64,000 nucleotides of DNA from Kuschelorhynchus macadamiae (Eukaryota; Arthropoda; Insecta; Coleoptera; Curculionidae). Below are positions 33,187 through 45,569 of the stretch, piece after piece. The stretch's first letter is position 1. Every line of letters starts with the position of its first letter. The stretch lies in assembly GCA_030620095.1 (NCBI GenBank), contig JAUTXW010000871.1, forward strand, positions 248,001-312,000, written 5' to 3'. The notes below the pieces were generated by a model, which saw only the letters and a program-made list of their open reading frames with translations, was not told the DNA's origin and ran no database searches. A program made the translations under genes and the position numbers.

Positions 33187-34850
33187 ACGTTAAACATCAC
33201 TCTTCTGTTGAGTTTCGAATTAAGTGGTTCTCTATGTATCGATAAGCAAGTGTATATGAAGACGAGAATGTCGAGTCAAACGCGCCGAAGTTGCAAAATT
33301 TCGCCTGACAAATTTTGTTATATTTGTGGAGAATTTCTGGTGAAATCACAAGCCAGGCGATTTTCCGAAAATGTAAAAAAGCCTACTTTAAATATTTGGG
33401 TGTGTTAACTGGGGATCAAGATAAGCCGTGGTTCCCCATGTGTGCTGTGTTTGTTGTAGTGTATCATTGGTGCAGTGGATGAATGAAAGAGAAAAAGTAT
33501 GCCTTTTGCAGTTCCAATGGTATGGCGAAAACCCACCAATCATTCTGACGATTGTTATTTTTGCCTGACAAAGACTGAAGGTTATTCCAAAAAGGGAAAG
33601 CACAATATAGAATATCCAAATTTGCAATCTGCCATACGACCTGTTCCTCACCATGCAAATTTGCCAGTGCCGATTGCGCCTTTAAATTGGCAAGCTATTG
33701 ATTTGGGGGATAATGGAGATAACCCATCATCTGGCAGCTCAGAAGAACAGTGCACCGATCCCACTTTTACCACAGGTCCCAGTTCCGGCGAGCCACATTT
33801 GATTGTTCAAAGTGAATTAAATGATTCAGTACGTGATTTGGGGTTATCTAAGCAACAGTCAGAACTTCTGCTGGGTTTCCGTCTTAAGGAATAGAACCTA
33901 TTGGCCAAAGAAACAAAAATTACGAATTTCACAAAAAGAAATGCTGAAATGTTTTCTGAATTCTACAGTACGTAAAATTTGTTGTGCGCGTGTACTGATA
34001 TAGACAGTTTAATGCAGGAACTTGATATTGAACATTCTCCCCGTGGCGCTTATTCATAGACTCTAAATATAGCTTAAAAGCTGTGTTATTGCATAATGGA
34101 AATTTAAAACCCTCTATACCAGTGGCCCATTCAGTTGCAATGAAAGAAAATTATGAAAATATGCGCAAGATTTTGGTTAAATTAACTACAATAGGTTTAA
34201 ATGGCAGATATGTGGGGACTTAAAAGTTATAGCGATTTTAGTGGGACTTCAGGGGGGATTTACAAAATATTGCTATTTTATTTGTTTATGGGACAGACGT
34301 GCAATAAATCAGCTTTAGGTAACAAAAATTTGGCGAGAAAGAAGCGAATTTCAACCGGGATCTCAAAACGTTAAATTGATACCTCTTGTTGATCCCAAAA
34401 ATGTCCTTTTGCCTCCTCTTCACATTAAACTTGGGTTGATGAAAAACTTTGTGAAGGCTTTGAATAAAGATGGTGATGAATTTAAATACCTAAGGCAAGT
34501 CTTTCCCTAGTTAAGTAATGCCAAATTAAAAAAAGGCATTTTTATTGGGCTACAAATCAGAAAATTGCTGGACGATATCAATTTTACGGAAAAGCTTACC
34601 AGGCAGGAACTCAGAGCATGGAATTCATTTGTTAATGTAGTAAGAGGATTTTTAGGCAACAATATGGATGAAAGTTATGAACAATTAGTTAATGAACTCT
34701 TAGATGCCTATAAAGGGCTTGGTGCCAGAATGTTATTAAAAATTCATTTCCTCCATTCCCATCTGTCAAGATATCAGAACAATGGAAATTCGGTACCAAG
34801 GACGATGGGCCATGATGGGTGACTCATAAATGGAAGAAATAAAGTTTAAT
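33187..34850 (+). pseudogene. decayed copy of an abundant arthropod repeat gene (CYICGEF family)
   Basis: Pieces in order: SPDKFCYICGEFLVKSQ (33,270-33,370), MPFAVPMVWRKPTNHSDDCY with FCLTKTEGY (33,499), YPNLQSAIRPVPHHANLPVP (33,610), HLIVQSELNDSVRDLGLSKQ (33,800), LIPLVDPKNVLLPPLHIKLG (34,380) and LGARMLLKIHFLHSHL (34,715). I recognise this as a several-hundred-residue protein family found in many copies in arthropod genomes, usually annotated as uncharacterised. Its spread suggests a mobile element, but I cannot name the superfamily. CxxC pairs suggest zinc binding. Here at least four frameshifts and several stops break it. Confidence 0.6.
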
Positions 34851-35099
34851 TAGTGTTTTAAGTTAATATTTTTCTCGTTTGCTTTTCTCTTAGATGTATG
34901 GTATGTTTAATAGGCGAAAACTGTAAACATAGTCAATAAACAGGGTTAAGAATTTTATGAAATCATTTTTTCTATAGATATTAAATATTGTAACATTTGA
35001 TATGGTTCTACAACTCTAACAAGAAAACCCTAAGTGCTACAACTTTCTATTTGTCATTTTCGTTTTTGGATAGGTCCATTCTATTAGATTATGCTGTTC

Positions 35100-35529
35100 T
35101 GATTTGTGTTACAACAAAACATTTTTTTTGTCGGCCAGTGAAATTAAACGAATTTTGGTTTCAGCGAAACTTAACAAGCGTATTCACGATGGTTTAAATT
35201 TAGATCCGGTCAACTTGAGAGTTCATTTGAATGGACGAATCAACGAACGGGCGAATATTCCATCCAACCTATTTCAATTGTCTCAGCATGAACTACGAGG
35301 AAGGAAGGAAAGGAAAAAGGAGACGGTGGGTACAGTCTCTGTATAAAAGACGATCCAGGTTAGAACTGGTGGCAAGCAAGTATTTGTTTCTAATATTTCT
35401 ATTTATGTTGTGATTTCAGATGGAGTAACGAAAATATGATGAATGAGATGATAAGGAGCCCTCTGGAAAACTTTACAATTTTTGTAGGATAAGTCATGAA
35501 GATTTCGAGCTGTTATTGAGTTAAATCAT

Positions 35530-35596
<67 letters not shown>

Positions 35597-35980
35597 TAAA
35601 AACAACAACGCAGCATTTAGGTGTTACATTTCAGCTAAAGAAAGATTGGCACTTACATTAAGATTTTTGGCGTCAGGCGACTCGTACCTAAGCCTGAGTT
35701 TTCTTTTTAAAATGTCGCCACAAATTATCTCAAAAATAGTGCCAGAAGTGTGTGAAGCCCTTGTTGTAGCACTTTCTGAACATTTGACTGTAAGTCTCTG
35801 CTCCAGACTTTTTGCTCATAGCTATTCTTCTTCTATAATTACGATATGTTTAGAAAAGGTGCTCTTTCGTGAACTTTATTTTTGTCTTTTTTACAACACG
35901 GATAATTTTGTAGCTTCTTTAGACAAAAAAACAAAAGATTTGATTCTGGCGAATGGTTCGTCGACATCGAGTTAAGGCCT
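35100..35980 (+). pseudogene. PIF/Harbinger transposase fragment
   Basis: The end of the stretch (35,630-35,790) reads RLALTLRFLASGDSYLSLSF, LFKMSPQIISKIVPEVCEAL. This is the first conserved block of Harbinger/HARBI1-type nucleases (RLAxTLRFLAxGxSYxSLxxxFxxSxxTISxIVPEVCxAL). Upstream pieces (RRRWVQSLYKRR near 35,310 and FCRISHEDFELLLS near 35,490) match the N-terminal part of the same family. A (TA)27 tract sits in between where the DxxFR segment should be. The catalytic DDE region downstream is not recognisable, so this is a 3'-truncated remnant. Confidence 0.6.
35537..35591. repeat. (TA)n microsatellite, about 27 units
   Basis: Perfect TA array inside the Harbinger remnant; it interrupts the reading frame. 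Confidence 0.95.
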
Positions 35981-35999
35981 AGTTGATTTTATTCGGCCA

Positions 36000-36449
36000 G
36001 AAGACGGAATCGCCGCGCTATTCGTACGAATGGATGAATAGTGAGTAGCGGGCTTATAGATTTCAAACGACATAAGCAACAACTGAACAGATATTGGTTC
36101 TAAATGTAAGTAAGCAAAATATAACTAGCAAACTAACAGTTTTAGTTGCCATGGCAATTAAATCTGATCCAACTCTTAAATATTTTTAGTGCATAAGTAG
36201 GTAAATATTTAAATATGTTATTGTCGAAGCTATAAGGAGACTTTTTTATTTAAATGATTTGCTTGTGTCAGGTAACTGAAATACATAACAAAAAATATTA
36301 TCTATGTGGAAGTTAATTAAAACTAGATAAAAGTTAACCTACTAGTTAACACAAAAGGTAGGATTTTAATGGTTTTGATGTGTTTTTTAAAATTTTTTAT
36401 ATGTATTTGACATTTTTTATTTCACAAGGAATATTATTAAAAATCAGAG

Positions 36450-36523
<74 letters not shown>

Positions 36524-36980
36524 AAAGGCGATTTAGATTTTTCTGTTCGATCAAGAGAAGTTTCCAATTTATTTTGATATCTGGTATTTATATTATGAAT
36601 ATTTTTCCGAAATTTAATTTTTTCATATAAATAATTAGGCGATTTGTTTGAAATTATTTTGTGTATAAAACAAGATATGTGGATTTCGCGTTTAAATTCT
36701 AATTTAGTTCATTTAAATCTATTAAAAATTGTATATTTGAAGGTAGAAGACAATGTAGAACGCTGATGAATTAAATTCGCTGTATTCGAGTTGCATTGTC
36801 TTTATTATTTTGATTTCACAACATTTCAATCTCTAATGGTTTTCAAGTGTAAACTAAATGCTAACATTTTATTCGGGATCTTCTTTTAGTTTTATGTCGG
36901 CCTGGAAGGCTAGTACATCTTTTCATTCTTCGTATATATCAAATTGTGTTTAGGAAGGGTAATCAAAGGGGGGGGGGAGT
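36000..36980. other. no gene; contains (TA)n at 36,453-36,521
   Basis: AT-rich DNA with a (TA)34 tract and no recognisable coding. It ends next to a G-run block (36,968-37,003) at the 3' side of the following LINE. Confidence 0.5.
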
Positions 36981-36983
36981 ATC

Positions 36984-38700
36984 TCAAGTGGGGAGGGGGG
37001 AATTAGTTCCTAGGTAAAAGGAGTCTTTGGGAAATTTAAATTTGTTTCTTGGTAGAGAGAATACGTGAGAATTGGAAATTAAAACGTTGTTGGAAAGATC
37101 TGTTCTTATGTAATAATTTGAGTTAAGATATGTGATGAATTCTGAAATACTTACAAGATGTGTATCTTTATGTATGATTGAGTTCCTTACGAATCTATCG
37201 GCATTGAGTATAAGTCTAACTATTTTATTTTGCACGGATTAAAGTCTTTTAGTCTGATTGATGTGGTGAATGCCCCATGTGGGTGAGGCGTAAGTAACTG
37301 CAGGTCTAATATAGGCCTTATATAGGTTAATTTTATTTCTTGTACTCAGTTTGCTTTTTCTGTGGAATAAGCTGTAAAGTGAGGCGAGAGTGCTCCTGGC
37401 GTTTTTGATATTATAGTCAATGTTGGCTGACCATCTTAACCCTCTATCGAAAATAACGCCTAAATATTTTATGTTTCTAACCAATTTATTTCCATACCGC
37501 CAATTTTGATTTTGTTTGCTATAGGAGTTCTGCTTCTTTTGAAAAGAATAATAGTTTGTGTTTTGCCTGGATTTAGTTCTAATTTACATTTATCCATCCA
37601 TTTTTGGATTTCGTTGATGCGTTTTTGTAACCTTGAGGCTATAATATTAAAATTTTTATTAGTTGATATTAGAGCCGTATCATCCGCGAATAAATATAAT
37701 TCTGTGAATTTGTTTTTGGAGTGTCAGAGATAAAAATATTAAAAAGTAGAGGTGAGAGGGGGGAGTCTTGAGGCACTCCTGCTCTTATAAGTCTTTGTGA
37801 GGAAGTATAACCATCTATATGTACAACGAATGACCAGTTTGAAAGAAAGGATTTGATTATTTTAATTAAGTAATTAGAAAAGCCTGATCTAATGAGTTTT
37901 AGGACTAAGCCGTTGTGCCAGGTCTTATCAAACGCTTTTTTAATGTTAAAAGACACTGCGCCTGTACTTTTGGTTTTATTGAAACCCTTAATTATGTCTG
38001 CGGCTAATCTCGTTGTTTGATTGACCGTACTAGCGTTGGCCCTAAAACTAAATGGAAAATCAGGGAGAAGATTTCTTGTGTTGAAGTTTGTTTAAAATGA
38101 TTTTTTCAAACACTTTACCGAGGGTTGAGTGTAAAATAATTGGTCTGTAACTATTAGTAAGATTTGAATTTTTACCCTTTTTTTTAATAGAATATTTAGT
38201 TTTTTTCCATGGTGTTGGAAAGTGCCCTAATTCGAGCATTGCATTAAATAGGAATGTTAAATGTTCGAATAAATTGGAAGGGGCTCTAATTTTGGTAAGG
38301 TTGTCAAGGCCTGGCGCTTTTTTAATGTTTAGTTCTTTAACGATGGCTTGGATTTCTGATAAAAGTATAGTGGGAGTAGTGCCGACTGGGGTTCTGTTGT
38401 ATATATTGATTGTATGGGAAATTCTGTTTTCGAAAGGAATATCGATTAGTGTGCTCTCGCTGAATTGATCAAAAAGTGCGCCTGCAGAGTATTCTACTTT
38501 TTCTGTGGGGTTAGCTATAAAAAAGTTATTAATATTGTTTTTGATGTGAGGCATTGGGAGTCTGGGTTCTTTTGATACATTTCTGGATAGTTTAAAGTAT
38601 TGGCCATTGCCTTCGTTTAGGCTGTTAACTTTATCTTCCCATTGCTTGTTATAAAGCTCAAGGAGGAGGGTTTTGACTATTGACCTGATACAATTATTAT
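36984..38700 (-). pseudogene. jockey-like LINE reverse transcriptase, dead
   Basis: Minus-strand pieces in order: 38,554-38,060 (IKKAPGLDNLTKIRAPSNLF, SYRPIILHSTLGKVFEKIIL), 37,956-37,669 (NIKKAFDKTW, RAGVPQDSPLSPLLFNIFIS), TELYLFADDTALIS at about 37,700, then 37,484-37,239 (KYLGVIFDRGLRW, PAVTYASPTWG) and 37,235-36,984 (NKIVRLILNADRFVRN). This is the RT and C-terminal region of a jockey-clade LINE. Motif A has NIKKAFD where DIKKAFD is expected, so a catalytic Asp is lost, and motif B has PQDSPLSP for PQGSPLSP. At least three frameshifts. The endonuclease is not seen; 5' truncated at about 38,700. Confidence 0.75.
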
Positions 38701-38895
38701 GTAAAAGTTGTAATTAATGTTTATCATTAGAAGTGATACCTTTATGAGAAATTGGATCACAATAATCAAGGTCACTTAGAACTGAACTGAACAAAAAGTT
38801 TTAGTTTAGTATTAGTATTACATTATAGTCATTAAAACTTAAATGTTGAACAAAAATAACACCAAGATTTGAATTGCAACATATTACCCAAACTG

Positions 38896-40537
38896 CAGGG
38901 TGAGCCAGAAATCAAGGATCAAAAATGTGTATTTCCAATTTTAAAATTTTTACATAGACACATTTCGGGCATCGAAAATTGTTTTTCAACCGATTTTAAT
39001 TCGAAAGGTCTAAATTAATATGTAAACATATTTTCTATTACATGTAACTTACTAAAAATATTGTGCAATTAATCACTAATGTAAACAGGGTTATCAAAAA
39101 AATAACAGACAAAAATGATTGATGTTTTTTATTGTGATTTTATTCGATTATTAATACCTTTTTAATAATACACGTAACAGATAATAGACTTCTAACTTTT
39201 ATAATGACCAAATATCTCTTTGTATATAATACTAATACTTAAAGACATGACCAAACATTGAGCTCCCATTCAAAGCTAAAAAATATCTTTTCTTTACATG
39301 TCAGATACCGACCTATTAGCATAAGCAATTTTCATGGATTTTAAGCTCTTAGATACACGATCATAAAAATGTTCATGCTTTATATGATGAATTCAAAATA
39401 AATACAGAATTATTGGCATAGCTAAATTATCTTGATTGTCTTCACACAAATGTATTTATTTTAGCAGACGTAGCAATACTTTCGAATACGTGACTATGTT
39501 TAAAATGCAAAAAGCGTCTTCGTAAGGTAGGGAAAAATAGAGCCAACATTTTATTATCGTGATGTAAGAGATGGTAGGAGCAAAGTCAGATGTTTTTTAT
39601 TTAAGAAAACTTGCTGAAATAGTCTGTCATTAGATGATTGCATCAATTTTTATATTAGAGGTAACATATTCTGCCCTTCAGAAAAATTATGTTGTGAACG
39701 CTCTTTGACAATTTGAGGGCTAATTGCATTGATTTACAAAAAAACATCTATTTCAAAACGATATTTCTTTCAGGGAAGGCTTCAATGCGAGGAACTTTTT
39801 TTAGATATCAATTGATAGTTGGGTGTCCTAGATTGGAATTTTTAAAAGGTGGCAACCCTAGTGAGCTAATAACTCTATCTCATTGAACTGTATAATTTAA
39901 GTTTCGATATTATTAAGAATACGAGACACTTTATAATATGCGTCATAGTAGGCCTAAACATCCAAACAGGGATAAATTAAATACATATCAAATTAAAAAG
40001 AAGTATATAAAACTTGTTGATTTTAATTAATAAATCAGAATCTCATATCGGAAACTTTAACCAGATAAAAAATTGATTGATCGTGTCTTTATTTAATTAC
40101 TATATTATTGTATTTCTGTATTATTAAAAGTAGTACCCACAACATATAATAACAATCAAAGTACCTAAATATATATTTTCAACTTTAAATAAAAAAAATT
40201 TTTGGTCATATCTTTAATTATTCTGTCTGAAATCAGTTTATATTATTAAGAATAGAATTAGTAATCTAAGAACAGCCTCACATTAAAAAGCATAAAAATT
40301 CATAAACATATTTGCGTTTGCTAATTTCTTGGTTTTCTTGTAATATGTATATTATATTATATATTATTGATCAACCGTTTATATATGTGAAAAATATCTA
40401 AGAACATTAAGTTAGGTCTTACAATTAACAGTTATATATTAAAATAGGTCCAAAAACGTCTTGACCTGCTCGAAATGTCTATAAAAATATTGTAAAAATG
40501 AAAATAGACAACTTTTCCCGATTTCTGACTCATCCTG
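38896..40537. mobile_element. element D: non-coding DNA transposon with about 75-bp inverted repeats
   Basis: CAGGGTGAGCCAGAAATCAA at the left is mirrored by the complement of TTTCTGACTCATCCTG at the right, and the match extends over about 75 bp (ATAGACACATTTCGGGC against GCTCGAAATGTCTAT). The interior of 1.5 kb has no recognisable transposase, so this is a decayed or non-autonomous (MITE-like) element. The CAGGGTGAG tip is the same as in element C. No clear TA duplication. Confidence 0.55.
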
Positions 40538-40656
40538 TAGTTTTCGAGATATGGTGCAATGGTAAAAAAGTTTTCTTATAGTGTCGACAACAACATACTA
40601 AAATAATTTCCATTTTTTGCATTTGTCCTTCATGGAGAATGTTAGTCTATGGCGGC

Positions 40657-40690
40657 CTGATGACCTCAAAAAAGAACGAAATCGTAGTTT
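40657..40690 (+). ncRNA. weak hammerhead-like motif
   Basis: CTGATGA at 40,657-40,663 and GAAA at 40,678-40,681 with GTA after it, preserving the core letters. Helix II keeps only two pairs (TC/GA) with two mismatches at the core, and helix I only three (two of them G-U). It could be a decayed PLE-type ribozyme or chance. Confidence 0.25.
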
Positions 40691-41409
40691 GCAGGACATA
40701 TTCTAGACAGGGATCACGTCATCCTTGTATTGACATTGGTGAAACGTGAAATAAAAAAATATCAACATACTAAAATATCGAAATATATATGTTATTTGTC
40801 ATATGACTCGATTGACCTGTATCTGAAGTTCTAAGACAACGAAATTTTTAAAATTAGGTTTGATCGTAGATGGTTTTTATCACGCTTTCACGCTTTAATT
40901 ATTAGCCTTAGTTCTATGTCTAGTTCAAATCTTGTAATGGATTTTACCACCCCTTTCCACATAAACCATTAAATTTAAATTTGGCTTGCATACATAGTTC
41001 TCAGTGGAGTTTTTGGTTTTCTCACAGTTCGGCAAGAACAAAATGTTAAGTAGTCGTTTATTTAAGATTGATCAGAAATTATTTTTCCCTTAATGACTTA
41101 GCCTTAGGGAATAATATTGAAATTAGGCTAGACATGTCAATTTTATTAGGGGGAACCCCTTTTAACAACTATTTCCACAATTCCGTTCAACCACCTAGTG
41201 AGACCAAGGTCAACCCCTAAAATATTAAATGTGAAGGGGGTTGGGTATTTGTGAAAGTTTATTTTATTACCTTTGATGATACCCTGGTGTTTCGAAAAAT
41301 AGTTTTCTAAATATTGCCTTCCAAAGATAAAAAAGAACTAATTAAAACATAGTTAAAAATATTCTAGCGCAAATTGTTAGTAATTTAAGTCAAATTTACA
41401 TTATACAGA

Positions 41410-42240
41410 CATTTTTCTGTAGGCGGTGGTGGTATGATTAACTTGTTTATTGAATTGTTGGAAATGTTTTCTATTATGCTCTAAATAAAGGTGAAGGTCT
41501 GGTTATAAATTCTTGCCTAGTTCCGAAATACTTCTACTGTAAGCACGCTTCAGGCTTTTGTCTTGTACATATCAGATTTAAGATGTTAAGAAGTCGAGTG
41601 GAGTTAAATCCGGTAATCTTGATGGCCACTCAATTACTCCTCTTCTGCCAATCATTTTGTTGGGAAATCTGCCATTCAACCAATATCGCACTTGAAAGAA
41701 AAAAACATTATTTGCTTCTCTAGGTTATTAGCTTCTTCAAGCATATTGAGGTAAAGGTCACGAATTAAGTTTCCCCGCATAAATAAAGGACCAATGATGG
41801 AGTTTCCCAGAATAGTCGATCAAACATTCACTTTTTGTGGATATTGTGTATGACTTTCTCGAAAAATATGCGGATTTTCAGTGGTAATATTGTTTATTTA
41901 CATTTCCACTAAATAAAAATGTACATTTATCATCGCACCAAATATTTGTTAGTAAATCTGAATCGGAGTTAATATGATTAGACCTAATTTCGCAAAATTC
42001 TATTCTTCTGTCGAGATCAGAAGTTCGTGTAAAATTGGCTTTTTATGATGTTTATGCAATGTTTCTTTTTTCTCCCATACAAGTATGAAAATTCGATCAT
42101 GCCTTTTGATGTGACATAATCCCATATTTTTCCTTTACCTAAACGGTGTCGTCGGCATATGAAAAAATTAACATGAAACTAATTTTTTTACTATGCAAAT
42201 TTTGGTCGTTTTGTCTTCTTGTCAGCTCTATCTGGAAACA
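41410..42240 (-). pseudogene. DD41D-type transposase remnant, opposite strand
   Basis: On the minus strand, in several frames: DRRIEFCEI (41,990), CDDKCTFLFSGNVNKQ (41,930), ENPHIFRESHTQYPQK with VNVWSTILGNSIIGPLFMRG (41,880-41,790), then NGRFPNKMIGRRGVIEWPSR and LPDLTPLDFFL (41,640-41,580). These are the same landmarks as in elements A-C (DEATF, ENPH, WIGRGG, WPxRSPDLTPLDFxLWG). The second-Asp block (QHDGAPAH) is not preserved. Frameshifts abound. No ends located. Confidence 0.6.
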
Positions 42241-43663
<1,423 letters not shown>

Positions 43664-44644
43664 CCATAGTATCTCTTAGAGACCTGACTCAAAAATTACA
43701 GAAAAGAAAAACAAGTCAGTCAAGTGGTTTAATACGGTGAAAAAGCTACTATTACACGTGTTTCGCCAAATAAACAAGCATCATAAATCTAAAATGAATT
43801 AAAAACTTAACAGCATCGTGTTGTTTAGTAAATTATAATAACAACTTATAATAAAACAAAATGTAAAATATACAAAACTGGCACATACAACTACATAATT
43901 AGACAAACACTAAAGCGAGGTTGTCTTCTAACAACAAATAAATAAAAATATTTTTAAACTTATCAAAAACTTTTGTCCATGATAAGTATCAAACTCTAAC
44001 TTTCTGTTCCCAGATAATTTATGTTACAAAACCATCGCATCATTATTTCAGTAAGACGGTAGCCCAGTAGTCTATGGCTTTGCAACGTAACATAACATAA
44101 CCTCCAAAAATTGTAGTGAAATATCAAAAAATAAAATAAGTCAGTATCGTATTTTCTGACAACTTTATTTTCTCATTGCCGCAATTCTATTAGAGTTATA
44201 TTTATGTAATTGTATTACTGCAACCAGTTAATTGCATCATCGATGATGTACAATCGCTTTTATTTCGTATGTCTAGTGGATATTGGTTTTAAAACTTATA
44301 TGCTTTTGGCTAACAATTTTAATATGCTTTCATATAAACTATGTTAACCTGTTGAAATAAGAAGCAAAAACCTTCAGCTATAAATCCAAAGCCTACCTTT
44401 TAATAGCAGCAAACCGTGAAATAATTTCCTACCAATGAACTAAATAGTATTTTCATTTCATTGTGACTCGCTTATAGTATTTTATTAAATAATTTTAGTT
44501 TTCTCAAACTTTAAGAGGAACATTTTCTTTTCTTTCTCAAAACAATTATCGGAAGTAACTTTTGATTGTTCAATACTGCCGCTTTCTACAAAAAATATAG
44601 TCATTATTTATAAAAAACTTGTTTAAAATAGTCTAATTTAAACT

Positions 44645-45285
44645 TATTTCTTCATTTTTTAGAACATTTCGATTTAAAAATCAATTTGAGGTTACGGGAA
44701 TTTTTTACAATTTTTTCACTTCTCGTTTATTCGAAAGAGCAGTTTACTCCAATATTTTTAATGGCACCATATAGCCGCCATTTTGAAAACAAAATTTCTT
44801 GTGGTGTATCATTAAAAAGTTAATTTTAAGCTGAATGCGATGATAGTTCATAAAAATATATGGGATCCTACTTAAAATAAAAAAATAGTTATAAAAAAAA
44901 TTAAGACTTAAGGGCTCTCTAGCAAGAAAAATTTACATGAAGCGGCTTATAAAAAGTTACAGTCTAATACGAATAGGAAAATCTAATGTTTCAAAAAAAA
45001 TTAATATTCAATATTAAAAATAAAAAAAAGGAAATTTCAAATTGTTTTTTACAATCTAAGGATTAAGCTCATCTAGCAACTAGAACTTAGAAATCATTTT
45101 TGTAAATTTTCGGACAAAATAAAATATTAAAAATTTTGCAGTCTTGTTTAAAATCTTTGTCTGAAATATACAAAAAAAATATTTCTTCATTTTTTAAGAC
45201 ATTTCGATTTAAAAATGGTTTTGGGTGCTAAGGGAATTTTAAACATTTTTTCCGTTCTCTTTTATATGGAAGAGCAGTTTTACTT
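44645..45285. repeat. two direct copies of a dispersed repeat
   Basis: 44,645-44,755 and 45,180-45,285 share ATTTCTTCATTTTTTA, ACATTTCGATTTAAAAAT, GGGAATTTT and GAAAGAGCAGTTTAC or GGAAGAGCAGTTTTAC in the same order and orientation. No coding. The surroundings from 43,662 to 45,560 otherwise hold nothing I recognise. Confidence 0.55.
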
Positions 45286-45569
45286 TCAAAATTGGTAATA
45301 TGCATTAAACCCGTTTGTTCTTTCAGCAGTTTAATTGACTCACGGACCAAATCAAAACTAGATTGAAATGAATATGAATATTATATTAATAACATTTTAT
45401 TATACATGAATAAAACACATGCATTTAAAAGAGTTAATGACATTAAAATACCGTTAAAATGTCTAAACGTAATGACAGTTCACATCGTTCAATGATTTAT
45501 TTGATAAAGTTTTATGAAAATCGAAAATTTTTGATGATTTTTATTTAAAATTATTTTTACAAATAATTC

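Noticed and set aside
43745..43795. Minus-strand sequence ATGATGCTTG...GGCGAAACACGTG resembling a hammerhead
   Set aside because: CTGATGA is not present (two core changes) and GAAAC is followed by ACGTG instead of GTC. It may be an old PLE end but does not support a ribozyme call.
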